The translations under genes were made by a program, and so were the position numbers. 64,000 bases of DNA, from contig NZ_CP050451.1 of assembly GCF_014171595.1 (NCBI RefSeq), positions 1,612,001 through 1,676,000 on the forward strand, given 5' to 3'. The notes under the pieces were generated by a model. The model ran no database searches. It was given only the letters and a program-made list of their open reading frames with translations, and was not told the DNA's origin. This DNA is from Massilia sp. Se16.2.3. Its GTDB lineage: Bacteria > Pseudomonadota > Gammaproteobacteria > Burkholderiales > Burkholderiaceae_D. This document shows, one piece after another, positions 26,075-36,775 of the stretch. Position 1 is the first letter of the stretch; each line of letters starts with the position of its first letter.

Positions 26075-26109
26075 AAAACCCGCTGATTGCGATCAGCGGG
26101 TTTTTTTTC
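26075..26109 (+). terminator. Rho-independent terminator of rRNA operon 2
   Basis: Same hairpin as operon 1 (ACCCGCTGAT / ATCAGCGGGT) followed by eight T. The sequence similarity between the two operons ends shortly after it. Confidence 0.9.
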
Positions 26110-26320
26110 GTCTTGAAAAAACGCCGCCGGTTCATGTCCATACTGTGGATCCTCACCTCTGCGGGGTTTTCTCGCGTTCGGGCGGCTGTTTTTGGATCCC
26201 TGATTGGTCTCGATGGCCGAGCTGCGTCGCCCATGCAGGGATTGGCTACGTCAAGACTGCGCCGACAGCCGCCTTCTCCGGAACTGCCGCGCTTCAATTC
26301 TCGGCAAATGCACGCTCGAA

Positions 26321-26350
26321 GAAAAAGCCCCGCCAATGTGGCAGGGCTTC
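26321..26350 (-). terminator. Terminator behind the DUF1840 gene
   Basis: On the minus strand AAGCCCTGCC ... GGCGGGGCTT is followed by TTTTC, a good intrinsic terminator 70-100 bp after the DUF1840 stop. The rest of 26110-26420 holds no convincing gene: small frames on both strands lack recognisable motifs. Confidence 0.75.
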
Positions 26351-26420
26351 CCTCGTCTCAAAGGCAAGACATGGTCAGTCGGAACACGCCGCTTCAAGAC
26401 ACAGCGCATTCGTCACCTGA

Positions 26421-26762
26421 TCAAACACCCCACAGAATGTCAGCCTTGTGATCCCGCGCCGATCGCAGCATTTCCAGCATCGGGTAAGCGCGGGTCGAGA
26501 AGCTCACGACCTGGGCCTGCTCATGATCCGTGTCATCATCATCGCCCGTATGCGCTTTAACGTCCTGCTCGACCTCGTCGCTCGACGGGTGCTTGCGGCT
26601 CTCTTCGATCTCGTTTTCCAGCAACTGGGCCGCACGGCCAGCTTCTTCCGAAGTGATGACACCGATCTCCGGTTCCTTGCCCAGCAGGTCCAGGATCCGT
26701 TTGGCATGATCCTGATACATCATCACGTCAGGATAGGCCTTGCATTTAAAAGTGATTAACAT
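26421..26762 (-). CDS. DUF1840 domain-containing protein
   Basis: A 113-residue protein starting MLITFKCKAYPDVMMYQDHAKRILDLLGK, then a short helical segment with GVITSEEAGRAAQLLENEI, matching the DUF1840 family common in Burkholderiales. The function of the family is unknown. The second half is acidic (DDDDTDHEQ) and ends in a helix (AYPMLEMLRSARDHKADILWGV). It has no signal peptide or membrane helix and is likely cytoplasmic. It stands alone between rRNA operon 2 and a repeat element. Confidence 0.85.
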   Translation of the reverse strand: MLITFKCKAYPDVMMYQDHAKRILDLLGKEPEIGVITSEEAGRAAQLLENEIEESRKHPSSDEVEQDVKAHTGDDDDTDHEQAQVVSFSTRAYPMLEMLRSARDHKADILWGV

Positions 26763-26840
26763 AATGCGTTCTCGTCGTGTTTTTGTCGTAACTAAACGAT
26801 AACACGACTACCCGAGACGGTCACGGCCCGCACACAGTTA

Positions 26841-26941
26841 GAGCGCCTAACAAAACCGCCATAGCCGCGTTGCGGCTCCTAGCCGTACAAATGTACTGTC
26901 GTCGTCGCCGCGCCTTGCTCTGACGGTTTTGTTAGACGCTC
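26841..26941. repeat. 101-bp structured intergenic repeat, copy A
   Basis: The element is bounded by an imperfect inverted repeat (GAGCGCCTAACAAAACCG at the left, CGGTTTTGTTAGACGCTC at the right, one mismatch). Inside it carries a small hairpin (AGCCGC GTT GCGGCT) and a GTAC AAAT GTAC palindrome. A second copy at 57837-57937 is about 89% identical over the full 101 bp. It abuts the stop codon of the ABC permease gene. It has no coding capacity. Confidence 0.9.
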
Positions 26942-28507
26942 TTAGTCGCGCGAGCCCCGGCCGACGCGATGGCGCAGCAGGAAAGCCAGCGGCGCCATCC
27001 CGAGCGCGATCCCGGCTGCGGCACCGGTGCCGGCAACCGCACCAAGGTTCACCTCGGCACCGCTTGCCGCGTTCAACAGCAACATCGCCAGCGCAGCCCA
27101 GGCCAGCAGGCTGCACAATTCAAGCAAGGTGGTGACGACATTGCGTTTGCCCCGCTTCTGGAACTCGCCTCGCGCGATCGGCCGTCCCGTCCACAGGTTG
27201 ATGAGTGCGGCGTTGACGGCCGCGCCGCTGACCGTGGCCGCGGTCAGCGCACCGGCTGCGGGCGCACGCACCGTGAGCCAGAGCAGGGGAGGGCGACCAG
27301 CGCCAACACCGGCATCACCGCCGCTGCCAGTTTCGCAAAGCGCACGGCAGCGGCGTTGGCCGGCGCGGTGTGCAAGAGGTCGGGCGCCTCCTCGGCCAGC
27401 AGGATGATCGACGCCAGCGCAGCGCTCAGCGAACCGCAGAGCATCGTCAGTCCCGCCCCCGTACCCGGCAGTTGCAGGCTGCCCTCGCGAAAAACGACAA
27501 GGCACAGCGGCAGCAGATACAGAAGCTGCAGCAGCACCTGCGAAATCAGATGCGGGTCACGCGCAATCAAACGCCATTCCTTGACGACGACGATGGCCAT
27601 CAGGGGCCGGCCGAAGCGGTAGCGGGCAGCGCGGGTACGGCTGGCAGCTTGTCCGCTGCCCGCGGCAAGCTGCAGGCCGCGTGCGAAGAAGCCGTGTGTC
27701 ATGCGTACCGTCAGCCAGGCTGCCGCCGGGCAAGTGCCGCCATCAGGACCACCGCGCCCGGGTTCCCCAGCGCTGCACGCGCCGGCAACCAGAGCGGATG
27801 GCCTTCCCCGAGCGTGGCGACGGCGGCCATCGCCCGCTCGGCGGTGGTCTTGCGCGCGGTGCCATCGCCCTGCGACATCATGCTTCCCGCCTGCGACAAC
27901 AGGAACAGCAGGGCGCCGGCGAGTGCGCCGATCACCGGGCGATCACCCGGGTGCGGCGCGCACCGAACATGCGCACCAGCGCCAGGGTCAGCAGCATCGC
28001 ACCGGAGGTGGCCAACGCCGCCATCGACAGCAACAGCGGATAGATGGCCAGCAGGTCGAACTGGCCGAGGAACAGTCCAACATGGGCGAAAGGCGCCAGG
28101 AAAAACAGGTAGAGTGCCGCAACGCCCAGTACCATGCCAGCCAGTTTGACGGCAAAGACACTGCGCGTGGAGAGCGGCGAAGACAGCAGCAAGTCCATGT
28201 CGCAGCGGTCGAACAGGGTTTCGACACTGTTTTTCAGCGCAGTCGAGACCATGAAAAGCGCCGTCGCCAGCAGGATCACGCTGACCGCCGCCAGCAGGGT
28301 GGCCGGCCGGTTGCCTGCCCCGGCAGCGGTCGTGCGCAGCAGCGCCAGCGCACCCAGGTGCAGCAGTGTCCACAATACCAGCGCACCCACGATCACGCGC
28401 CAACGCGTGCGCCGCGTACCGGCGTGGCTGCTGCCCAGCGTCGCGTACCAGAACAGCCGCATTTCATGGCGCAGCAGCCATCCGGTACTGCCGGGCCGCA
28501 GCTTCAT
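26942..28507 (-). CDS. ABC exporter permease, three indels in this assembly
   Basis: A large multi-span membrane protein, 522 residues after correction, starting MKLRPGSTGWLLRHEMRLFWYA. Three one-base deletions interrupt it. CCGG at 27935-27938 restored to CCAGG gives RTRVIALVIGALAGALLF. CCGG at 27726-27729 restored likewise gives LMAALALAAAWLTV. A base missing at the G4 run 27286-27289 gives LVALPLLWLTVRAP. The first two corrections create good membrane helices out of nonsense, which supports them. The gene follows the ABC ATPase with an ATGA overlap. Related proteins are ABC-2 type permeases of exporters; the substrate cannot be told. Confidence 0.75.
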
Positions 28508-29235
28508 GCGCCGCCCGTCAGTTGCAGGAACATGTCTTCCAGGGTCGCGCCCGGCGCCAGTTCGCGCAACTGCTCGAGCGTGCCTTCGGCGATCAGGCGG
28601 CCATGCTGGATGATGCCGATGCGCTGTGCCAGGCGCTCGGCGACCTCGAGGATATGGGTGGTCAGGATGACCGTGCCGCCCTTCTCGACATGCGAGAGCA
28701 GCAGGTCCTTCACCTGGCGCGCGGCGCCGGCATCCAGCCCGGTCAGCGGTTCGTCCAGGATCAGCAGCTCCGGTTCGTGGATCAGCGCACCCGCCAGCGC
28801 CAGCTTCTGCTTCATGCCGCGCGAAAAACCCTCGGTCAGCTCGTGCGCATGCTTTTCCAGGTCGAGCCAGGCCAGCAGCGCCCGCGCCCGCGGCTCGGCC
28901 ACTTCCGCGTCGACACCCCACAGGCCGGCGACGAATTCGAGGTACTCGGTCGGCTTGAGCTTCCCGTACAACATCGGGTCGTCCGGCAGATAGGCCATGC
29001 GCCGCTTGGCGGCAGCCGGGTCGCGCGCGAGGTCGATACCGAAGACGGCGACGTGTCCAGCATCCGGCGCCACCAGGCCCGTCACCATGCGCAGGGTCGT
29101 GGTCTTGCCGGCGCCATTCGGTCCCAGCAGGGCATACAGCTCGCCGCGCCGCACCGTCAGGTCCAGGCCATCGACTGCCGGGCGTCCGTAGGCCTTCCGC
29201 AGTCCGGCCAGCACGAGTGCGGGTGCGTCCGCCAT
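28504..29235 (-). CDS. ABC transporter ATP-binding protein (ABC-2 exporter type)
   Basis: 243 residues from the ATG at 29235. Walker A GPNGAGKTTTLRM (about residues 38-50), Q-loop region AYLPDDPMLYGKLKP, signature FSRGMKQKLALAGAL, Walker B LLILDEPLTGLD and switch histidine TTHILE are in order. The sequence resembles the CcmA/NodI-like ATPases of ABC-2 exporters rather than importer ATPases, so it is not a likely partner of BtuC. It overlaps the lipoprotein gene upstream (TGATG) and the permease downstream (ATGA), forming a three-gene operon. Confidence 0.93.
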   Translation of the reverse strand: MADAPALVLAGLRKAYGRPAVDGLDLTVRRGELYALLGPNGAGKTTTLRMVTGLVAPDAGHVAVFGIDLARDPAAAKRRMAYLPDDPMLYGKLKPTEYLEFVAGLWGVDAEVAEPRARALLAWLDLEKHAHELTEGFSRGMKQKLALAGALIHEPELLILDEPLTGLDAGAARQVKDLLLSHVEKGGTVILTTHILEVAERLAQRIGIIQHGRLIAEGTLEQLRELAPGATLEDMFLQLTGGA

Positions 29236-29761
29236 CAGAGCAGCTTGAACGAGGAGATGAACTGGTCGGCCTGCTCGGCGCCGTCCGCCTTCTCGCGGCC
29301 GAGCACGATCACTGGTAAAAACGCTTGCCGCGCGCTTCGAAGTGGCCGCGCAGCCTCGTCGGCTGGCCGTGCGCATTGCCGAGGGCCTCGATGTCGATGC
29401 TGGTACGCGCTTCCTCGCCGCTACCGCTGGCCGCGCGCGCATCTTCGCGTTGTACCGTCGCGCCGATATTGCGCACCATTGCCGTCTTCATGGCGGCCAC
29501 CGCGGCCTGGGCCCGGGCCGTATCCGGTGCCATGCCGGTACCGACCGCAAAGGTCACACCCTCGACCTCGGCCGCCGTCATCGTCATCTCCACCCGCATG
29601 CCGTCCAGGTTGACGCTACGCGTGTGGGTCGAGGGCTTGGCCGGGAACATGACCCGGAAAGGTGCTTCCGGACTGCTGTAGTCGCGCCAGTTATAGGTAG
29701 GGTTGCAGCCCAGCAGCAGGGCGCCCGCCAGCGCGAGCGCGAGAAATGGTCGTTTTTGCAT
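29235..29761 (-). CDS. Putative lipoprotein of an ABC exporter operon, one indel in this assembly
   Basis: From the ATG at 29761 a lipoprotein signal (MQKRPFLALALAGALLLGC, lipobox LLGC, lipidated Cys19) is followed by YNWRDYSSPEAPFRVMFPAKP and a compact alpha/beta domain. The frame stops after GKRFYQ. Restoring CCTGG at CACTGG 29310-29315 on the plus strand continues it as QVIVLGREKADGAEQADQF to a TGA at 29235-29237 that overlaps the ATPase start. This gives 175 residues. The extra C-terminus is convincing because it ends exactly at the operon junction. I do not recognise the family. It may assist the exporter in the cell envelope, which is inferred only from the operon. Confidence 0.7.
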
Positions 29762-29813
29762 GCCCCGATGGTAGCAGGGCGGGTGGCCGGGCGCCACCAC
29801 GGACGGCGCCGCC

Positions 29814-31330
<1,517 letters not shown>

Positions 31331-31703
31331 CGGTTTCCTTCATGGGGCTGGGCAAAGTCGCCACATCTTAAGAAGTATTGAGGAGGGACGTTTGCGAGCG
31401 AGCAGAGGTGCGCGTGTTGATGCGATACTCGGTACTACTGGGAAAGTTTGCGATACGCTTACCATCCCCAAAACGCGATTTCCGATCAAAAAGAGGACTC
31501 GATTGAGCTGCATTCTCCGCATCGCAGGGGTGATCTCCCACTACGCGTGCAGTGAGGACGATGTGTAGATGTTGAACCGGCAAGATGGGGGGGGGCCGAC
31601 GCCTTATCAAACGCTCCAACCGCGCGTTGTGGCCCGGTTTCGCTTGCCCTCGTAGCGCGCACCCAGGCCCGTGTCGCGCCGGCTCAGGGGGCGGAAGGAA
31701 GCG
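31331..31703. other. Intergenic region between apt and comM with no recognised gene
   Basis: 373 bp of lower GC than its surroundings around 31370-31560. Short frames exist on both strands, but none has a recognisable motif or a good start. A run of nine G lies at 31587-31595. The region must hold the comM promoter and the end of the apt transcript; no clear terminator was found. Confidence 0.5.
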
Positions 31704-32216
31704 TCACACGTCGCGCAAGCTCACGACGGGCATCGTCAGCACGCGCTTGTCCTTGAAGAACGCGATATCGAACAGGGCCGCCGCGCCGACGACCTCCTTG
31801 CCAAGCTGGCGCAGCAGGGATGCCGCCGCTTCGATGGTGCCGCCGGTGGCCAGCACGTCGTCGACGATCAGGACGCGCTGGCCCTTGATCCGCTCCGGCT
31901 GGATCTCGATGGTCGCGCTTCCGTACTCGCGCCTGTAATCGATGCTGATGGCCTTGCCGGGCAATTTGCCAGCCTTGCGCGCCATCGCGAAGCCGACCTT
32001 GCGCTCATAGGCAAGCGCGCCGGCGATCATGAATCCGCGCGCATCCATGGCAAGGAGGAAGTCGAAGTGCAATGCCTCGGTCTTCGCGTGCAGGGTGTCG
32101 ATGGCGAGGCGCCAATGCTCAGGACTATCGAAAATGCAGCCGACGTCGATGAAATTGACGCCCGGCTCCGGGTAGTCCTGAAAAAATTCCAGCGGAACGC
32201 TGTCGAAATCGTTCAT
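31704..32216 (-). CDS. apt: Adenine phosphoribosyltransferase
   Basis: Salvages adenine to AMP with PRPP. From the ATG at 32216 the product has 170 residues, typical for Apt. The N-terminus VPLEFFQDYPEPGVNFIDVG resembles the family's DFPKPGI.F motif, and the PRPP-binding segment VLIVDDVLATGGTIEAA is unmistakable. DARGFMIAGALAYERKVGFAMARKAGKLP matches the Apt core. The frame is open 61 codons further upstream, but that part has no similarity to Apt and is rejected. Cytoplasmic enzyme. Confidence 0.93.
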   Translation of the reverse strand: MNDFDSVPLEFFQDYPEPGVNFIDVGCIFDSPEHWRLAIDTLHAKTEALHFDFLLAMDARGFMIAGALAYERKVGFAMARKAGKLPGKAISIDYRREYGSATIEIQPERIKGQRVLIVDDVLATGGTIEAAASLLRQLGKEVVGAAALFDIAFFKDKRVLTMPVVSLRDV

Positions 32217-32531
32217 GAGAGTGCAGTCGTGGTGCCGGTGGGGCAAATGGCTCGTATTATCGCCGGTTTGCAGGAAGGCGGCGCCGCTGACGCTGACGCC
32301 ATGGGGATCCAGCCAGCACGACCTTGTCCATTTTGTATCCAACATGTTTCCAAAGGCTTTTTGGTATTGACTTCCAGTAACTGAGACTTCATTGTTCAAA
32401 TTCCAATGAGGGATGCGGGAAGCGGCGTTTGCGCGATCGGTGTATCGAGGGGCGCAGCTTTTTGCTTGATGGCGAAACGAAGGATGCTCATCCTCGTTTT
32501 TTCGCTCAATAAATAAAATCGGGATAAATAC
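32217..32531. other. Divergent intergenic region between apt and the M16 peptidase gene
   Basis: 315 bp with no convincing gene. A possible plus-strand promoter is TTGACT at 32367-32372 and CATTGT at 32390-32395 (17-bp spacer), which would give a leader of about 130 nt for the M16 gene. It is a weak match. Confidence 0.35.
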
Positions 32532-35348
32532 GTGAAAGTACTCGTTGCGTTGATGGTCAGTGCCGGCATCCTGTCGCCGGTTTTCGCCGCAGGTGCCACC
32601 GCGGCCGTGCCTGTCCAGGCCAGGTCCGCCGTTTCAAACAAGCCGCTCAAGGTCACGTCGGTCGAGGGCATCACCGAATACCGCCTGGCCAATGGCATGC
32701 GCGTGCTGCTGTTCCCGGATGCGTCCAAGCCGACGCTGACGACGAACATGGTCTACATGGTCGGTTCGCGCCACGAGAACTACGGCGAAACCGGCATGGC
32801 CCACCTGCTGGAGCACCTGCTGTTCAAGCCGACCGCCAACTTCGGCGTCAAGAAGGGCACCAGCAGCCCGGTCGAGGTACTCAAGGCCCTCGGCGCCGAT
32901 TTCAACGGCACCACCTGGTACGACCGCACCAACTATTACGCCACCTTCCCGGCGAATGACGACAACCTGCGTACGATGCTGGCGCTGGAAGCCGACCGCA
33001 TGGTGAACGCCCCGATCTCCCAGGACGACCTGTGGAACACCAAGACCAACAAGGGCGAGATGACGGTCGTGCGCAACGAGTTCGAGATTGGCGAGAGCAA
33101 TCCGATCGGCGTCACCACCGACCGTCTGCAGGCCGTGGCCTACGACTGGCATAACTACGGCAAGTCGACGATCGGCGCGCGTTCGGACATCGAGCAGGTC
33201 AACATTCCCCGCCTGCGCGCCTTCTACAAGCAGTACTACCAGCCGGACAATGCCGTGCTGATCGTCGCCGGCCGCTTCGACGAAGCGAAAACCCTCGCGC
33301 AGATCAATGCCCTGTTCGGCAAGATCGCGAAACCGTCGCGCGTCATCCAGCCGACCTATACGGCAGAGCCGGTGCAGGACGGCGAACGTTCCGTCACCGT
33401 GCGCCGCGCCGGCGGTACCCAGTTCGTCGGCGCCGGCTACCACGTTGCGCCGAGCGGACACCCGGACGCCGCCGCGCTGCAGCTCCTGGCCCACGTGCTG
33501 ACCAACGCGCCTTCCGGCCGCCTGCACAAGGCGCTGGTGGAAACCAGACTTGCGACCAGCCTCGACTACAGCGGCGTCAGCAATCTCGAGCCCGGCTACC
33601 GCATCTTCGGCGCGGTGGTGCCGACGGGGCAGCCGCTGGCACCAACCCAGGAAGCCCTGCTCAAGGTGCTGGAAGACCTGAAGTCCAATCCCGTGACCGA
33701 GGAAGAGGTGGCACGCGCACGCCAGGCGGTGGCGAAGAACATCGAACTGGCCCTGAACGACAGTGCCAGCCTGACCATCGCCCTGACCGAGTCGATGGCG
33801 GCGGGCGACTGGCGCCTGTTCTTCCTCAACCGCGACCAGGTCGAGAAGACCGACGTCAAGGCCGTGCAGGCGGCGGCCGAGAAGTACCTCAAGGCGTCGA
33901 ACCGCACCCTGGGCGTGTTCATTCCCACCGATGCCCCGGATCGCGCCGCCGTGCCTGGCGTGACCGATGTCGCGGCCATGGTCAAGGACTACAAGGGCCG
34001 CGCCGTGGTGGCGCAGGGCGAAGCCTTCGACCCGAGCCCGGCCAACATCGAAGCACGTACTCAGCGCTTCCAGCTCGCCAACGGCTTGAAGGGCGCGCTG
34101 CTGCCGAAGAAGACCAAGGGCAGCGTGGTCACCGCGACCATCAAACTGCGCTTCGGTTCGGAAGAAGCGCTGCGCAACACGGCAACGGCCGGCAGCTTCG
34201 CCGCGGGCTTGCTGAGCTACGGCACCCAGGAGAAATCGCGCCAGCAGCTGAAGGACGCGTTCGACAAGCTCAAGGCCCGAATTCAGGTGTTCGGGAGTGC
34301 GGAAAATCTCAACGCGACGGTCACGACCACGCGCGAAAACCTGCCGGCCGTGATGGACCTGCTGGCCGAAATGCTGCAGAAGCCGGCCTTCGCGCCGGCC
34401 GGATTCGGCGAGTTCCAGCGTGCGAACGTCAACGCCACGGAGCAGGCCATTCCGGAACCGAATCCGCAAGCGAGCACCGCGCTCGGCCGCCTGCTCGACC
34501 CGACACCGGAAGGCCACGTCAAGCATGTGCGCACGCTGCAGGAAACCCTGGCCGCGCAGAAGGGCGTTACCGTGGAAGAGGTCAAGGCCTTCCACGCCGC
34601 CTTCTACGGCGCGGACAATGCTACCTTCGCCGCGGTAGGCGACTTCGATGCCGCGGCGCTGCAGGCGCAGGTCGAGCGCCTGTACGGTAACTGGCACGCG
34701 CAGCAGAAGTATGTGCGGGTGCCGTCGGCCATGAAAGCCGTGGCGGGCCAGAAGCTGACGCTGGCGACCCCGGACAAGGCCAGCAGCCTGCTGCTCGCCG
34801 TGGTGCCGGTACCCCTGAAGGACGATGCCAAGGCCTATCCCGCGCTGCTGATGGCGGACTACATGCTGGGCGGCGGCGCACTGCGTTCGCGCCTGGCCGA
34901 CCGCATCCGCCAGAAGGAAGGGCTGTCGTATGGCGTCGGTTCGCAGCTGAACGTACCTCGCCGCGACCCGGCAGGCATGTGGATGGCCTATGCGATGAGC
35001 GCACCCCAGAACACGGCCAAGGTGGAAGCGGTGCTGCGCGAGGAACTGCAGCGCGCCGTGAGCGAAGGCTTTACCGAAGCCGAACTGCAGGAAGCGAAGA
35101 AGGGCTGGCTGCAGGGCGAGGAAGTATCGCGCACCTCCGATGAGGCGCTGGCCGGCGCCCTGTCCGAGTACCTGTCGCTGGACCGGACGATGCAGTTCGA
35201 TGCGGCCGTCGAAGACCAGGTGCGCAAGCTGACGCTCGCGCAGGTGAACGAGGCAATGCGCCAGTTCATCAAGCCGGACGCCATCTCGATCGTGGCGGCG
35301 GGCGACTTCGCGAAGGCGGAGCCGCAGGCGGTGGGCGGCGCCAAGTAA
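32532..35348 (+). CDS. M16-family zinc metallopeptidase, two-domain, exported
   Basis: A 938-residue protein with a signal peptide (MKVLVALMVSAGILSPVFAA). The first M16 domain carries the inverted zinc motif HLLEH (His91, Glu94, His95) and the downstream acidic ligand region EMTVVRNEFE. Typical flanking motifs are ANGMRVLLFPD and YYQPDNAVLIVAGRFD. The second, catalytically inactive half begins near residue 510 with RFQLANGLKGALLPKK and has KEGLSYGVGSQL near its end. The layout is that of a periplasmic pitrilysin-like peptidase with all four M16 domains in one chain. Frame intact. It is monocistronic, with a terminator right after it. The substrate is unknown. Confidence 0.93.
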   Translation: MKVLVALMVSAGILSPVFAAGATAAVPVQARSAVSNKPLKVTSVEGITEYRLANGMRVLLFPDASKPTLTTNMVYMVGSRHENYGETGMAHLLEHLLFKPTANFGVKKGTSSPVEVLKALGADFNGTTWYDRTNYYATFPANDDNLRTMLALEADRMVNAPISQDDLWNTKTNKGEMTVVRNEFEIGESNPIGVTTDRLQAVAYDWHNYGKSTIGARSDIEQVNIPRLRAFYKQYYQPDNAVLIVAGRFDEAKTLAQINALFGKIAKPSRVIQPTYTAEPVQDGERSVTVRRAGGTQFVGAGYHVAPSGHPDAAALQLLAHVLTNAPSGRLHKALVETRLATSLDYSGVSNLEPGYRIFGAVVPTGQPLAPTQEALLKVLEDLKSNPVTEEEVARARQAVAKNIELALNDSASLTIALTESMAAGDWRLFFLNRDQVEKTDVKAVQAAAEKYLKASNRTLGVFIPTDAPDRAAVPGVTDVAAMVKDYKGRAVVAQGEAFDPSPANIEARTQRFQLANGLKGALLPKKTKGSVVTATIKLRFGSEEALRNTATAGSFAAGLLSYGTQEKSRQQLKDAFDKLKARIQVFGSAENLNATVTTTRENLPAVMDLLAEMLQKPAFAPAGFGEFQRANVNATEQAIPEPNPQASTALGRLLDPTPEGHVKHVRTLQETLAAQKGVTVEEVKAFHAAFYGADNATFAAVGDFDAAALQAQVERLYGNWHAQQKYVRVPSAMKAVAGQKLTLATPDKASSLLLAVVPVPLKDDAKAYPALLMADYMLGGGALRSRLADRIRQKEGLSYGVGSQLNVPRRDPAGMWMAYAMSAPQNTAKVEAVLREELQRAVSEGFTEAELQEAKKGWLQGEEVSRTSDEALAGALSEYLSLDRTMQFDAAVEDQVRKLTLAQVNEAMRQFIKPDAISIVAAGDFAKAEPQAVGGAK

Positions 35349-35364
35349 GGGCGCCTGTTCCGAT

Positions 35365-35395
35365 AAAAACGCCCGGTCAGGTACCGGGCGTTTTT
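35365..35395. terminator. Intrinsic terminator between the M16 and DUF2239 genes
   Basis: AAAAACGCCCGG, loop TCAGGTA, CCGGGCGTTTTT. Symmetric A and T runs mean it can stop the M16 transcript on the plus strand and the DUF2239 transcript on the minus strand. Confidence 0.9.
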
Positions 35396-35478
35396 CATGG
35401 CGGGAACGGTCTCCCGGGCTTGAAAGTACGCACCTGCGTGTCGGGTGTGCCGAGGTTGGTCACGCCTGAGCGGCGCTG

Positions 35479-36075
35479 CTACTTCGAAGAGCGTGCGGCA
35501 CCGCCGGCGCCGGCTCGGCCAGCGGCGACAAAGGAAGGTTCGGCCAGTTCCAGCAGGTGGGCGCGCACCGCTTGCGGCCAGGCTGCCACCAGCGCACGAA
35601 ACCGTTCGCCATCGCCTGCGAACAGCGCACGCGAAGCTTCCTCGAAACCGGGCGCGTCGCCCATCAGTTCGTGCATGAAGCGGTAGGCCGCGTCACGTGC
35701 TTCACGCCGGGCGTCGTCCCCGCTGGCGTCGCGCGACGCCAGTTCGACCAGCTTGCGCAAGGCCACCGAGGCGCCGCCCGGCTGCGAGGCCAGCCATTCC
35801 CAGTGCCGCGGCAGCAAGGTCACTTCCCGGGCGACGACGCCCAGCTTCGGCCGGCCGGCACTACGCGGCGCTGCGCGCGGGATGCGCTGCAGGACCTCTT
35901 CTTCCGTTCCGGTGAAATTGATCTCGACGGGGCGACTGGTGCGGCTGTCCAGCAGCGCGATCGACTGTTCGCTGCCACTGTCGATGGCCGCCTTGACGGC
36001 GCGCACGACCTCGATCAGGGGGCCTCTGGCCAATCGTTCGGTACCGAGAAAGGCAATGCAATCGGTGGGCAACAT
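35479..36075 (-). CDS. DUF2239 family protein
   Basis: 198 residues from the ATG at 36075. The N-terminal part, CIAFLGTERLARGPLIEVVRAVKAAID then ALLDSRTSRPVEINFTGTEEEVLQRI, matches the DUF2239 pattern. The middle GRPKLGVVAREVTLLPRHWEWLASQPGGASVALRKLVE includes a helix-turn-helix-like family core. The C-terminal helices contain AYRFMHELMGDAPGFEEASRALFAGD. Function unknown. Cytoplasmic, no membrane helices. Upstream in-frame codons lack similarity and are left out. Confidence 0.85.
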   Translation of the reverse strand: MLPTDCIAFLGTERLARGPLIEVVRAVKAAIDSGSEQSIALLDSRTSRPVEINFTGTEEEVLQRIPRAAPRSAGRPKLGVVAREVTLLPRHWEWLASQPGGASVALRKLVELASRDASGDDARREARDAAYRFMHELMGDAPGFEEASRALFAGDGERFRALVAAWPQAVRAHLLELAEPSFVAAGRAGAGGAARSSK

Positions 36076-36200
36076 GGGTGACTCCTCATGCGGGGCAGCG
36101 CGCCGGCGGAACGCTTGTCCTAATATTACCCGGATAAAAACACGCCAACAATAAGGCTTGGGTAACATGTCAGGCGAGCGCCACACCCACCGGCGACCGG

Positions 36201-36741
36201 TCAGCGATCCAGCATGGCCGCCACCTTCTCGGTGACATCGATCGCGGGACGATGCCAGATGGTGCGCGTCAGCACCAGGTCGACGCCCAGCCGGGCGGGC
36301 AGGGTCTGCATGACCTCGTGGATGCGGCTGGCAAGTGCGGCGCGTTCGGTCGCCTTGCGTTCGGCAAAATCCTCGCCGATCTGCGCACGGGCGCGGCGCA
36401 CTGCCCGCTCCAGTTCGCCCAGCTCGCGCGAACGCAGCAGCTGCTCGCGCTCGCTCAGCCCGGGCGCGTCGCGCGTGAGCTGCTCGGACCTGTCGCGCAA
36501 CTGGCGCAGTTGCGCCGCCACTTGCTGGCGCCGCGGCGCGAACTCGGCCTCGATCCCGGCGGCGGCCGCACGGGCCTGGGGCGATTCGACCAGCAGGCGT
36601 TCGACGTTGACCACCACGGCCCGCACGTCACCGGCACGGCCGGGTTGCGCCGCGGCCGGCGCCGCGCCAAGATCCGCCAGACCGAGCACGCAGCACAGAA
36701 CCGAGCAGGATGTTGGCGAGGGCTTTCGGAATCGTTTTCAA
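36201..36741 (-). CDS. OmpH/Skp-like periplasmic protein
   Basis: The visible mature part reads RAVVVNVERLLVESPQARAAAAGIEAEFAPRRQQV followed by a long charged coiled coil and a C-terminal VDLVLTRTIWHRPAIDVTEKVAAML. This is the layout of OmpH/Skp chaperones, although the gene is not beside bamA or lpxD. The signal peptide seems to be split by an extra base near 36690-36697. A TTG start at 36741 with AAGGA in front gives LKTIPKALANILL, which joins VLCCVLGLADLGAAPAAAQ if one base is removed. Corrected length is about 179 residues. The start and the indel are uncertain; the coiled-coil body is solid. Confidence 0.65.
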
Positions 36742-36775
36742 GATCGTCCTTTGCGATGAATGCAGTGCGGTGTGC

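Noticed and set aside
26841..26941. The 101-bp repeat as a CRISPR or an insertion sequence
   Set aside because: There are only two distant copies, no spacer array, no open frame and no transposase next to either copy.
28504..29235. The ABC ATPase as the missing BtuD
   Set aside because: Its motifs and its operon (lipoprotein and ABC-2-like permease, with overlapping ends) place it with an exporter, not with the FecCD-type importer.
32217..32399. N-terminal extension of apt by 61 residues
   Set aside because: The extra residues have no similarity to Apt, and the ATG at 32216 gives the normal family length.
32634..34697. A 687-codon frame on the minus strand opposite the M16 peptidase
   Set aside because: Antisense shadow of a real gene with full M16 motifs; composition is typical of a shadow frame.
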